From assembly GCA_004369085.1 (NCBI GenBank), contig ML210385.1, positions 1 to 41,091 on the forward strand: DNA of 41,091 bases. The letters are read 5' to 3'. Numbering within the stretch: the stretch's first letter is position 1; every line of letters begins with the position of its first letter. This DNA comes from Coprinopsis marcescibilis (Eukaryota > Basidiomycota > Agaricomycetes > Agaricales > Psathyrellaceae). A model generated the notes under the pieces. The model did not search any database and was not told the origin of the DNA. It worked only from the letters and a program-made list of their open reading frames with translations. The position numbers and the translations under genes were made by a program. Shown piece by piece: positions 23,743 through 33,968 of this stretch.

Positions 23743-25394
23743 ATGGATAGCGGCGGGACACCAGAGCAGGTTCTCATGTAGGCACATCGAATACCTCTGG
23801 GTTAAGCTTCTAACGGAACTTAAACATCCGGTAACTGCAGGGGAGGGTCAATGGTAATGCTCCACAGTTCTTTCCGAATATTTGTATGACACTCATTGTT
23901 AATCGACAGTTAATCGGAACGGTGGGGGCATACCTTGTTCTCGGCGCTTACCTGGTCCAGCTCCGTAAGTTCTCAATACATTCATCAAACTGGTTAGCGC
24001 CCATAACCGTGCATCTAGAGCATTATTGCCTGGCTGGTGCTGAAGGAAAAAGAAAGAACAGGCTCACCTTGTACATCCTCGGTATGTCATTCCAGTAAAT
24101 CTCTTCGTGGGAGGGTTCCACTAACGTCTGACAATCCATCGCGGGTGGTTTAGTCGGTGTCGTCACTGTGTGCGAAACGCTGCGGGTCTGCTTCATAACC
24201 TTTGCGGCGTGGCGCGTCCTGGTGCTTGGCATTGGGCAACCTGTGCTTCGTCAATCGCCGGCCAAAACAGCCCCTTCGCTTCACATTCTTGGGTCTTTCA
24301 GTGAGTGTTACGGAATATATCGAAGATGTCTATACCAAACGACGAAACCCTCAGTTGCCCTATTTATTCAAGGGTTCTTTGCATGGTACGGTCCTTCTCT
24401 GAAGCATCGGGTCCGCCCCTAACTAGCGCTACAGGAGAATTTGGACACACAAGTTTAACAAGATCCTCGGTGCCATCGCTGTCTTGATTGGGCTGGTGCG
24501 TTATCCAGAACGCGCAAACAAATGAAATCCTGACAGAACAACCTCGCCTCAGCTTACAACAACACAGCTCATAGTCGGAGTACTCACCGGAGTACAGCTT
24601 GGAAGAATCGGCGCGATCGCAGAGCAGGCTGCCGTCACAGCCGGAAGGAATGGCGTGTTCAATCAGTTCATTAATAATAACCAGAACCCAGGCGGTCTCA
24701 CCCCTTTTGCGATATCCGTCGGAATACTCACGTCGACGGTGTTTGTTTGTGACGTCTTGATTACTATCGGAATGTTCTCTATCGTAAGTGATCTCGTAAC
24801 GGCCTTTCCACCTGCTCGTGAGCTTGACACTGACGTCCATATAGTTCCATGTGTACAGGAAACGGTCGATGGCGCCGAGGGCGAAGAGTGCGCTCCGTGT
24901 TCTCAGCATAAACACGCTGGAGAATGGACTGATTACCTCACTCTGCGCAGCCTTAACGCTCATCCTTTATTATGCGCGTGTTCATCCATGGATACACATG
25001 GCATCGTGAGTAACTTACCCTCCTAAAGAGCCTAGGCGGACTGATTAACCATCATTTGTGCTCGTAAATCAGAAGTTGGTTCTTACCTGGCCTGTAAGTG
25101 TTACTCCACAAAAGCTCCCTCAGTGTCCCTTGATTCATCTTATGGAATAGCCACGCCAACGTCCTAATGGCGTCTCTCAATGGCCGGACACTGCGAGGTG
25201 GTCAGGACACTTCTACCATGAGCAGCAATAGCAGGAACGCGCCAGTTGTTTCGAACCGTGGCATGTCACTGGCATATGGGCCACATACTCACGCGCGAGG
25301 CCCCAGCGCGATAAATATTGCCATCACCACCGAGACAGACTATGAGCTGTCAGACAGAAAAGTTTCAGACGGGCCTGGGGTTGATAAAAAGTAG
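23743..25394 (+). CDS. DUF6534-family seven-helix membrane protein, copy 2 (342 aa, 11 exons)
   Basis: Paralog of the 14702-16445 gene. Exons read by eye are 23743-23777, 23841-23853, 23910-23964, 24019-24081, 24154-24300, 24373-24385, 24435-24495, 24568-24783, 24845-25005, 25073-25093 and 25151-25394. They sum to 1029 nt, 342 codons plus stop. Hallmarks seen are CDVLITIGMF, YRKRSMAPRAKSAL, SINTLENGLITS and LHANVLMASLNGR, then a polar tail. Two of the exons are only 13 nt. All introns are 52-80 nt and sit at the same positions as in copy 1. The protein should be membrane-embedded with a cytosolic Ser-rich tail, role unknown. Kinase copy 2 begins 630 bp downstream on the same strand. Confidence 0.88.
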
Positions 25395-25730
25395 ATTGGT
25401 CGTTCGAGTGCCTAAAAGATGTAATTTACTAGCGAATTAAATCAGAGATGAATGTACAGTAGTTAAATGTATATCTGATTTATTGTGGGATTCAGAGCAA
25501 GTCGTGTACGAGCTGGATATGCAGTAGGCGCCCATACATTTCTCGAATAGATGTAAGATGTAGGTATCACATCACTGTGCTTGTTGTTGAGCGAGGGACT
25601 GAATGAAAACGCTGGGGGCATGGAGAATGGATTTCAATGCCGCCCGATTCCTTCCTGCAGTCAACTCCGAGACACAGTTGCAGCCCGTCCTGACTCCTGA
25701 AACTCAGTCCAGGCATTTCGATGTAGCCTG

Positions 25731-25761
25731 TGTACAGTTCGAGTGAGACATAAACTGTACA
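25731..25761 (+). promoter_or_regulatory. conserved inverted repeat upstream of kinase copy 2
   Basis: TGTACAGTT, 13-nt spacer, AACTGTACA, ending 264 bp before the ATG at 26025. Arms are identical to those before copy 1. Confidence 0.6.
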
Positions 25762-26024
25762 GCAGTTAGTAAGCCGCACGGGCGTCAATCGCATATAGTT
25801 CCCTCATCGCAATCTCAAACATCCAAATAAATCTGTCCTCACACATCCATCTGCTCACGCAGAAAATCCCACCCCAAAGCCAAATATCAATTCCCCTGCT
25901 TGAGCAACGCTCGCCAACCAATAATCAATCATAGTCATACTGGTTCTTGACTAATTTCCACACACTCTTTGCCCAAACACTATTCGCCCACCCATCCATT
26001 CTTTTCATTCCACAAATAACTGCC
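25762..26024 (+). promoter_or_regulatory. kinase copy 2 promoter region
   Basis: Homologous to the upstream regions of copies 1 and 3. It contains TGAGCAACGCTCGCC followed by CCAACCAATAATCAATC (CCAAT box, about 25901-25930) and a pyrimidine-rich leader to the ATG. Confidence 0.65.
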
Positions 26025-27274
26025 ATGATTTACAACACTCTTGACAACGTTCTCAGCACCCTCGGGCCCGTGCCTGAACAGGGAACCACCCTTAAGCGTC
26101 TGGAAAGGCTGGGCCAAGGAGCGTTCGGGACAGTGCACAGGGTCGCCCAATATGGCGTTCCCCTCCCAAAGCGTCTCTTCAGACGCGAACGTCCCCTGAA
26201 ACCCAAATACTTTGCGCTCAAGGCGCAACTGCGGGCTGAGGACGGAAAGCATGGGGAGACGCACCTAATGGAAGCAGTCGCGCATCACCGCGTTGCAAAC
26301 CACCCCAATATCCTTGACCTGGAATACGTCTTCCAGGATAAAGTCAATACATACTTCGTGATGGAGTACGCACCCCATGGGTCCCTCTACCAGCAGATCT
26401 TCCAAAAGCACCGATATGTTGGAAAGGATGAGGCTATTAAGAGCGTGTTTGGGCAGTTGCTGGGCGCGGTGACTTACATGCACCGGAAGGGGGTGTATCA
26501 TCGGGATCTGAAGCCGCAGAACATCCTGTGCTTCGATGAGGGTGACCGAGTCGCGATTTGTGATTTCGGTCTGGCCACCAGTCGCCGTGTGTGTACCGAG
26601 TTTGGCTCGGGGACGAAGGAGTACATGACTCCAGGTTTGTTTCAGCTCTCCTAACCATGTTTAGGGGATATGAGACTTACCGTGACTGTCTCTCCACTCC
26701 AGAGTCGCTTGTGAAAATGGGCAGGGACCATAGCAAGCCGTACTCCCCCGCAGCCAGCGATGTGTGGGCTCTAGCGCATATACTGCTAAACCTAGTAACT
26801 GGTCGGAGGATATGGACAAAAGCTTCCCGCTCCAATACAGCGTACCGCAATTACCTGAAAGCACCGTACACATTCTTCCTCGCTGCGCACCCCATCTCCG
26901 CTGCGCTCAATGAGCTGCTGGTGCAGGCCCTAGATCCAAATCCTACTGCCCGGCTGTCGTTGAAAGAGTTTACGATGAAGTTTGAGGCCATAGAGACGTT
27001 TTATGCGCCGGGTGCGTTGTTTGAGAATGGGAGAGCGTTGAGCGAGTGGAATTGTGGAAAGCTCGAGAAACAGGAGGTTGTTGGGAGTAAGGCGGATGGT
27101 CTGGGTTCAAACCCGCCCAAGGCAGCGCTTGGCGGGGATGCTGAGAAGCTCGTACCCCCCGCCCTCAACTTGGCAAACACAGTCTCCACTTCTGTCTTCA
27201 AGTTACCAAGTATCCAGAGCCCGGTAGAGGAGATAGTTATTCGCAGAAGGACCAGATATACTCCATTTTTGTGA
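26025..27274 (+). CDS. Ser/Thr protein kinase, copy 2 (393 aa, 2 exons)
   Basis: Paralog of the kinases at 18373-19621 and 32727-33968. Exons are 26025-26634 and 26703-27274, with a 68-nt intron in the Glu codon of TPE. The Gly loop, ATP Lys, HRD and DFG are intact, so catalysis is expected. Copy-specific changes include RRERPLKP where the others have RRQHPMKP, LLGAV for LLDAV, SNTAY for SNKAY, and an RRRT tail where copy 3 has RRST. Across the whole gene it is closest to copy 3, but it differs at several positions where copies 1 and 3 agree. That fits divergence after duplication, or gene conversion between 1 and 3. It lies in the left arm of the large inverted repeat, downstream of DUF6534 copy 2. 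Confidence 0.93.
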
Positions 27275-27692
27275 TTGTGCTTCTTAAATTGAACTTTGAT
27301 GTCATGTCGTGATTTGCCCTTGTACCTTATGTTGGACGAATACGAGTGCTTCACTCTTGTGTCTGCTCGCGATTGGTTCTCCTCGACGGTTTCTCCGTTG
27401 CCTTTCCAGCGGGTAGGGGGTGAGGCGTGCAAGACTGCAGGCCACCAAAATGCTCTACTTACTTACACTCCTACCCTTGTTCAACCCAAGTCACTACTGA
27501 AAACACACAGAAATTTTAAATTAAAAAAACTTGGGCTCATTTCGAGTCTAACTTATTTTACAGAAGGTCTGACCTCTTTAGACTCTCTCCGATAGAGCCC
27601 TCAGCCTATTCTAACCCCGACCTAAACCATAAATACTGTAGCCTGTGGCAACGGGTACGGGCCTCGTGTTCTGCAGTACAAGCGAGTCCAGA

Positions 27693-28308
27693 ATGCCCCA
27701 GTACTTCTACCATACCAACTCCCCTAATCCCGACTCCGACGAGGTGCAACCAAGATAATAATCTCTCTACGCCCAATTACGTGTCACATGTGTTAGGGTA
27801 TTCCCCACCCACCATGCAGCCCCAACTTTCACCTCACTGAGGCAGTCTTCCGTCCAAGGTCCAAGGTCCCGGGTCCCTGCCCAGAATCCAACCGTCTCTG
27901 TATTCCACAAACCGATCAAAGCGGCCTCTATCCCACATCGCAGTGCGCACTTGCACACTGTGTGTCCTTGCGACACCCTGGCCAGATCCACTCTTCCCAA
28001 GTTTCAAAGGCGAGATTGGACCGTCGGACCGGCAGGAGGAACTTGTCCTTCCCAACCTACATCAAACTTCGCTCCGGTCCGCCAGGCCCTTCGCCTTCTC
28101 GATATACGCCCAACAAAGCGGACGCTTCCAATACCAAACTACCACCCAAAGCGGACTTGTCAGGCGTCGTCTAAATGCTCAGATTCTGATTCAAGGAGGC
28201 AGAATCAGCCAGACGTGGAAGGTTCGACGCGTATCAGGGTTCCTGGAGCGGTTCACCCCCCCTCACCTCCTCGTATTTGGTTTTTGCCTCTTTACAAGCT
28301 CCTGGTAG
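27693..28308 (+). pseudogene. relic reading frame downstream of kinase copy 2
   Basis: A segment starting MPQYFYHTNSPNPDS at 27693 stops early. A long open frame (about 27880-28308) contains QPSLYSTNRSKRP and a GEIGPSDRQEE stretch. The reverse-strand homolog in the other arm (32423 to about 32030) has the corresponding start (MPRYFYPTNSSS) and the same QPSL and GEI-x-P-x-DR segments. The two copies differ by indels and by a stop. No domain was recognised. Probably a decayed hypothetical gene or non-coding transcript that travels with the kinase. Confidence 0.35.
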
Positions 28309-28444
28309 AGAAACACTATAAGAACACGCACCTGCTCGGTCTTATCCCAAGGTCCCACCTCAGCTTTCCCCGCTCATTTCGACAGAATGGACATCTTAAA
28401 TCTTTCACTGGAGAGCTAGATACTCTACACTCTCCGACAGCCTC

Positions 28445-28522
28445 GACCTTTGGACGGTGATGTTGAGGACAGGGTCAGAGCGTATCCTAACCCTGTCCTG
28501 AACATACCTAAGTCCCAAGGCC
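28445..28522. repeat. hairpin element at the inner end of the left arm
   Basis: A long imperfect inverted repeat: ACCTTTGGAC and GTTGAGGACAGGGT on one side, AACCCTGTCCTGAAC and AAGTCCCAAGGCC on the other. It is the homolog of the better-paired hairpin at 31696-31774. A partial third copy (right half only) lies at 28722-28766. Confidence 0.75.
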
Positions 28523-28721
28523 AACTTGCGGAGCATGACCTAGTTTGACCATTCCAACCCTTTCATCAACAACGAAGAGAAATAGATCAAATTTGAAAAG
28601 TACAGGCACAACACAACGTCTACGAATGATGATTACTCCCCACAAACTTGAAGCACATCGAAGTCCGAGTCTAACCCACCACACCTACAGCCTATTTAAT
28701 AATGCAAGACCAAATCAAGCG

Positions 28722-28766
28722 CAGAAGCGCTATCCTAACCCTGTCCTGAACATCCCAACTTCCAGA
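28722..28766 (+). repeat. partial copy of the hairpin element
   Basis: GCGCTATCCTAACCCTGTCC and the following bases match the right half of the 28445-28522 hairpin, then an internally deleted continuation. It lies inside the core between the two large arms. Confidence 0.6.
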
Positions 28767-28994
28767 CATGACCTGAAGCCAGGGATTCAGAGGCGGTCGC
28801 TGTACCTAACTTAAATAATTGGAGTCGTCCCGTACAATTTAACCTACACTGAGGTTGTTATCCGATATCTGATGCTGTGAATTGTCGTTTCTCACAATCA
28901 GACCGCGAAGCAAAGTCTTCAAGAACGGCCTCTCGGATCAAAAATCTATTGCTATGGTGTGTATCTTGCGCCACTTGAGCATTGCTCAAAAAGA

Positions 28995-29079
28995 TTCGGG
29001 TACGGGGAATCGAACCCCGAGCTGCCGCGAACACTCAGTAGATGAGAGGCGGCAATGTTAGCCGTTACACCATACCCGA
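28995..29079 (-). tRNA. tRNA-Glu (anticodon CUC) with 13-nt intron
   Basis: The acceptor TCGGGTA pairs perfectly with TACCCGA. The D stem is GTGT/ACAT. The anticodon stem GCCGC/GCGGC has loop CTCTCA + C interrupted after position 37 by a 13-nt intron (TCTACTGAGTGTT). The T stem CGGGG/CCCCG encloses TTCGATT. The discriminator is A at 28995. Five T follow directly as Pol III terminator. The gene is 267 bp from, and divergent to, the QTRT2-like gene. Confidence 0.95.
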
Positions 29080-29345
29080 TGATAACAGAGATGCAACCAG
29101 CGGCACACATCGGCAAGGACTTGATCCTCCATTATCTTATCTCCTCGATCTTGCCACAGAACGAATCCAGCGCTTTTTTCTCTGCTACACCGTCACCGCG
29201 CTGCCGGCGACCTCTTCACCTCGTCGTTCCTTTCTCAAATACCTTCACGATACGGTGTTATAGTCTCATTCATCGCGCCAGCACATCGCTCGGCCAGCTT
29301 CACCAGCCTGGATATTCCTGTCGTCTTCGTCACCACTCCACCAAA

Positions 29346-31387
29346 ATGGGATCGATATCCTCAGAAACCGTAGATTCCAGCCAAGCAGGCTCATCAAGGC
29401 CGAAATCGACGTTTGAATTCACGATATCGTCACCTGAACTATCAAGTTCGAGCAAATTCGGGCCTCGATTAGGCCACGTATCGCTCACGCGCCGTGACAC
29501 CGCCGACGCCTCAGGCAAAGCGACCAGCAGGATCGACATCCAGACTCCTGGAGTGCTCACAAACACCTCTCGCGGCGTTATACCTCATCTCTCGAGGGAC
29601 AATTACCCCTCGCATAGTGCCCTCAAATGGATGAACGTGCCTTTCGAAAGCTTGTACGTACGTTGGCGCGGTTTTCATTTTTGTACCTGTTGTTGACACG
29701 TCCGACATAGTTTAGAACATAACCCCCCGGTGCCGACTTTGCAGGTAGGAGAGCAACCGCTGCATGCATTCCTTGGATTCCAAGGCCAAAACCACATCCT
29801 CTCGATGATAGCGAGAGATCCAAACGAGGCGAAGGAGATGCCTGTGAACCAAAACCACGTCGTTTCGGTGTCCACATTGCGTGGGGTGCGCAAGGTACGT
29901 CTCTCTATGGCTCTGTGTCGTTATTTGTATCGTACTTACAGCCTTCTCAGCTCTCACCAGACGAATGGCGGACCTACGCACTTCAACTGCACCCTGACCT
30001 CATATTCGCCCTCGCCGACACGCCGTTCACCAACCCCCCTTACTCTCAAAAGCGGTTAATGAAGAGCATCGATCGCAGTGCGGCGTGGATAGGGAGACTC
30101 TTTAATCCTCCTCCGGCTGGGGCACCAGCTTCCAAAGCCAAGAACGCAAATCCCAAGACCGCGACCTCAACCGCTGCCACACCCTCTTCCCCCGCTACCA
30201 ATACCACCACTCCACCACAACCGACAACGCCCTCCCAGCCCCTCCCACCAATAATTGCACCCCTCATCGGCTCAACCTCCCCCCGCGCCCGCGAGGCCTA
30301 CGCACACGCCCTGCTCGAACACCACATCCCCGGACCAGACCTCGACCAAATCCGGCCCTACACCTTCATCGACCAGGGTCTAGCGGGGTACAGCGTGGAC
30401 CTCGCCGTGCTGCGCTGCGATTTATCCGCTGCCGCTGCCTCTACCTCTGCCTCCCCCGCTGTCACCCAAGGAGATACCGGCACAGACGCAGACGCAAACG
30501 CAGCAACGTTCAACACCCTCCTACGCGCCTCCCTCGCCCCGCTCCCTTCAGAAAAACCCCGTATTGTGTTCGGCGCGAGGAGCCCGCATGAGATTCTGAA
30601 GCTTGTGCGGGATACGGGTGTGGATCTGTTCGATGCGGCGTGGGTGGTGGAGATGGGTACGAAGGGTGTCGCCCTCGACTTCGCCTTTCCGGTGCGCGGT
30701 GCCTGTGCAAATTCCGATCGCACGACCGGGGCGGGAAAAAGGCCGATCGGGCATAACCTCTACGCGACGGAGTATGCCATGGACTTTGCGGCCTTGGGTG
30801 CGGCAAGTGGGTTCGTGGGTGCAGGAGATGGTGTTGCTGGTAGCCCACCTGCGGACCGCGAAGTGTGCACGTGCATAGCGTGCTCGCCGCGAGTGCACGA
30901 TGGGGACAGGCAGCTTATACGGCATGGATTTGATTCTGATGTGTGGATTTCGCCTGGAGGTGTAGGTGCTGAAGATCTAGGTGTGGAGGGGAGTGGGAGG
31001 CAAGGTCTGGAAGAGCTGGAGAAAGAGGTGGAGGTTTACAGACCTCCGCATACCAGGGCATATGTGCACCACCTGCTGCACACGCACGAGATGGGAGCGC
31101 ATGCGTTTTTGGTGTCGCATAACATTGCGGTGCTCGAGGCGTTCTTGCGTGGTGTTAGGGGTGTGTTGAGTCGGATTGGAGGGGGGGACGTCACTCCTAC
31201 TTCTACGCCCACTGCTTTTGAGGAAGAAGTTGAGAAATTCCTGCGGGTGTACGAGCGGCCCGGTGCGCTGCTGGGAGAGGCGGAGAAGAGCTGGAGGGAG
31301 GTGGATTTGGCGCGGGGCAAGGGTCGGTTGGCGAGGGAGAGGGAGAAGGGGGATCATGTTGGTTTGGCGGATGATTTGGAGGTGTGA
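29346..31387 (+). CDS. queuine tRNA-ribosyltransferase accessory subunit 2-like protein (632 aa, 3 exons)
   Basis: Resembles QTRT2, the non-catalytic partner that with QTRT1 inserts queuine at position 34 of GUN-anticodon tRNAs. Exons are 29346-29657, 29745-29894 and 29951-31387; frames close exactly. Seen: a Ser-rich N-terminus; TPGVLTNTSRGVIPHLSRDN (about residues 62-81), the TGT-type opening; PLHAFLGF; and a Pro/Thr/Ala-rich insert (about 195-235). The zinc site has Cys460, Cys462 and Cys465 (CTCIAC) and His in HTRAYVHH (521-528), followed by LVSHNIAVLEAFL. The Cys-to-His spacing is about 60 residues, against roughly 25-29 in typical TGTs as I recall them. The length exceeds animal QTRT2 (about 415 aa) through low-complexity insertions. 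Third-position GC is high. Substrate tRNAs would be Tyr, His, Asn and Asp, not the neighbouring tRNA-Glu. Confidence 0.85.
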
Positions 31388-31695
31388 GGGTGTGCTGGTC
31401 GGTGATGGTAGGATGACGAGTTTACGCTTCTGCGCTTGATTCTGTGTAAGGTATGGTGGGTTAGACTCGGACGTCGATGTACTTGCCATATGGGCAATGA
31501 GCATTATTAATTCGTAGACGAGACGTTGTGCTGTGCCTGTACTTTTCAAATTCGATCTATTTCTCTTAATTAATGATCAAAAATATAGCCAATACTATTG
31601 GGTGGTGTAGAGTAGTAATAGTGCAAGAAACGACACCCCTCGAGTTAAGGCATGGGGACCGCGTTAGACTTTATTTAGGTCGTTCCCGCAAGGTT

Positions 31696-31774
31696 GGCCT
31701 TTGGACTTGGGGATGTTCAGGACAGGGTAAGGATACGCTCTGACCCTGTCCTCAACACCGCCAGTCCAAAGGCC
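31696..31774. repeat. 79-nt hairpin element at the inner end of the right arm
   Basis: GGCCTTTGGACT pairs with AGTCCAAAGGCC at the tips. GTT-x-AGGACAGGGT pairs with ACCCTGTCCT-x-AAC inside, leaving two short asymmetric internal loops and a roughly 13-nt terminal loop. The strong foldback is conserved, less perfectly, at 28445-28522. Confidence 0.85.
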
Positions 31775-32029
31775 GAGGCTGTCAGAGAGTGCAGAGTATG
31801 ATATACCTATCTCTTGAGCCTCTGATGAAAGCTGTCCATTCTATCGAAATGAGTGGGCGAAAGCTGGGGTGGGACCTTGAGATAAGACCGAGCCGGTTCG
31901 TGTTCTTGTAGTATTCCTACCAGGAGCCTGTAAAGAGGTACAAAGCAAATACGAGGAGGTGGGGGAGGTTGAACCGCTCGACGCGGCACCAGGAACTTTG
32001 ATACGCGTCGAACTTCTATCTAACATCGA

Positions 32030-32423
32030 CATATGACTGATTCTTTCTGCTTCTTTGAATCTGAACCTTTATTGGTAGACGCATTGGTGTTGAAAGCGTC
32101 CGCTCAGGGATGTTAATCGTATATAGCGAAGGAGAAGGGCGAGGCGGACCGGAGCGAAGTTTGACGTTGGGGGAGACCTCTTCCCGGCGGTCCGGCGGTC
32201 TGATCTCGCCGTTGGAACTGGGGAAGGATTCGACCAAGCGTTCGCAAGACGCAGCGTGCAAGTTGGATGTGGGATAGGAATAGGAATAGGAATAGGGCCG
32301 CTTGGATCGCTTTGTGGATTACAGAGACGGTTGAATTGTGGTCAGGGGCCCGGCACTTGCGCGTATGGTGTGATTGAGGGCTTCTCCGGAAGAGGAGTTG
32401 GTGGGGTAGAAGTAACGAGGCAT
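32030..32423 (-). pseudogene. relic reading frame downstream of kinase copy 3
   Basis: Starts MPRYFYPTNSSSGEAL at 32423 and runs in one frame for about 130 codons to a TAG near 32030, except for a TAA after QPSL. At that point the left-arm copy has TAT (Tyr). A hexanucleotide run inside it would encode Tyr-Ser repeats. No recognised domain. Best read as a decaying frame. Confidence 0.35.
32268..32297. repeat. hexanucleotide tandem repeat (GGAATA)n
   Basis: About four and a half units of ATAGGA on the plus strand. The left-arm homolog has a single unit, so the array expanded after duplication. Confidence 0.8.
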
Positions 32424-32726
32424 TCTGGATTCGCTTGCACAGTTGTACTGCAGTATAGTTCAAGCCCGTACCCGTTGGCACAGGGTCTACATTATTTGTG
32501 GATACAAACTTAGATAGCACGGTGAGTCTTAAGTTGTCGTTCAAGCATTTTTGTCGTCAACCCCAGACGGATACCGTTCCAGGGAACCAATCGAGAGCAG
32601 ACGCAGGAGTCAAGCACTCGTATTCGTCCAGCATAAGATTTCAGGTTATAATAAACACATAGTGAGGTAAGTAAGGTACAAGGGCAAAATCACGATATGA
32701 CATCAAGTCCACGTTGAGAAGCACAA

Positions 32727-33968
32727 TCACAAAAATGGAGTATATCTGGTACTCCTTCTAATGATAATCTCCTCTGCTGGGCTCTGGATACTTGGTAACT
32801 TGAAGACAGAAGTGGAGACTGTGTTTGCCAAGTTGAGGGCGGGGGGTACGAGTTTCTCAGCATCCCCGCCAAGCGCTGCCTTGGGTGGGTTTGAACCCAA
32901 ACCACCAGCCTTACTCCCAACAGGCTCCTGTTTCTCAAGCTTTCCACAATTCCACTCGCTCAACGCCCTCCCATTCTCAAACAACGCACCCGGCGCATAA
33001 AACGTCTCTATCGCCTCAAACTGCGTCTTAAATTCTTTTAACGACAGTCGTGCAGTGGGATTAGGATCTATCGCCTGCACCAACAGCTCGTTGAGCGCGG
33101 CGGAGATGGGGTGCGCAGCGAGGAAGAATGTGTACGGTGCTTTCAGGTAATTGCGGTACGCTTTATTTGAGCGGGATGCTTTTGTCCATATCCTGCGACC
33201 AGTGACTAGGTTTAGCAGTATGTGCGCTAGAGCCCAGACGTCGCTGGCTGCGGGAGAGTACGGCTTGCTATGGTCCCTGCCCATTTTCACAAGCGACTCT
33301 GAAGACAGTCAAGGTGAGTCTCATATCCCCTAATGTGGTTAGGAGAGCTGAAACAAACCTGGGGTCATGTACTCCTTCGTCCCCGAGCCAAACTCGGTAC
33401 ACACTCTGCGACTGGTGGCCAGACCGAAATCACAAATCGCGACTCTGTCACCCTCATCGAAGCACAGGATGTTCTGCGGCTTCAAATCTCGGTGATACAC
33501 CCCCTTCCTGTGCATGTATGTCACCGCGTCCAGCAACTGCCCAAACACGCTCTTAATAGCCTCATCCTTTCCGACATATCGGTGCTTTTGGAAGATTTGC
33601 TGGTAGAGGGATCCATGGGGTGCGTACTCCATCACGAAGTACGTATTGACTTTATCCTGGAAGACGTATTCCAGGTCCAGGATATTGGGGTGATTGGCAA
33701 CGCGGCGATGCGCGTCTGCTTCCATTAGGTGCGTCTCCCCATGCTTTCCATCCTCTGCCCGCAGTTGCGCCTTGAGCGCAAAGTATTTGGGTTTCATGGG
33801 ATGTTGGCGTCTGAAGAGACGCTTTGGGAGGGGAACGCCATATTGAGCGACCCTGTGCACCGTCCCGAACGCTCCTTGACCCAGCCTTTCCAGACGCTTA
33901 AGCGTGGTTCCCTGCTCAGGCACGGGGCCAAGGGTACCGAGGACGTTGTCAAGAGTGTTGTAAATCAT
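32727..33968 (-). CDS. Ser/Thr protein kinase, copy 3 (393 aa, 2 exons)
   Basis: Third member of the kinase family. Exons are 33968-33359 and 33298-32727; the intron has shrunk to 60 nt but keeps the same donor (GTTTGT) and phase. All catalytic motifs are intact (GQGAFG, FALK, YHRDLKPQN, DFG, TPE). Distinguishing residues are VLGTLGP near the start, MEADAHRR, AIDPNPTA and FKTQFEA. It lies in the right arm of the large inverted duplication, in the opposite orientation to copy 2. Across the gene it is most like copy 2, yet it shares RRQHPMKP, LLDAV and SNKAY with copy 1. Confidence 0.93.

Larger units (their letters stand above)
25713..28540 (+). repeat. left arm of a 2.6-2.8 kb inverted segmental duplication
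   Basis: From the promoter of kinase copy 2 to just past the hairpin at 28445-28522, this segment aligns in reverse orientation with 31680-34281. It carries the kinase gene, about 1.2 kb of downstream sequence with a relic reading frame, and the hairpin. It is about 220 nt longer than the other arm, mainly around 27720-27890. Boundaries were judged by eye. Confidence 0.85.

Noticed and set aside
30046..30925. Several long minus-strand open frames opposite the QTRT2-like gene
   Set aside because: They are shadows of a GC3-rich exon and encode Gly/Val/Arg low-complexity sequence with no family match.
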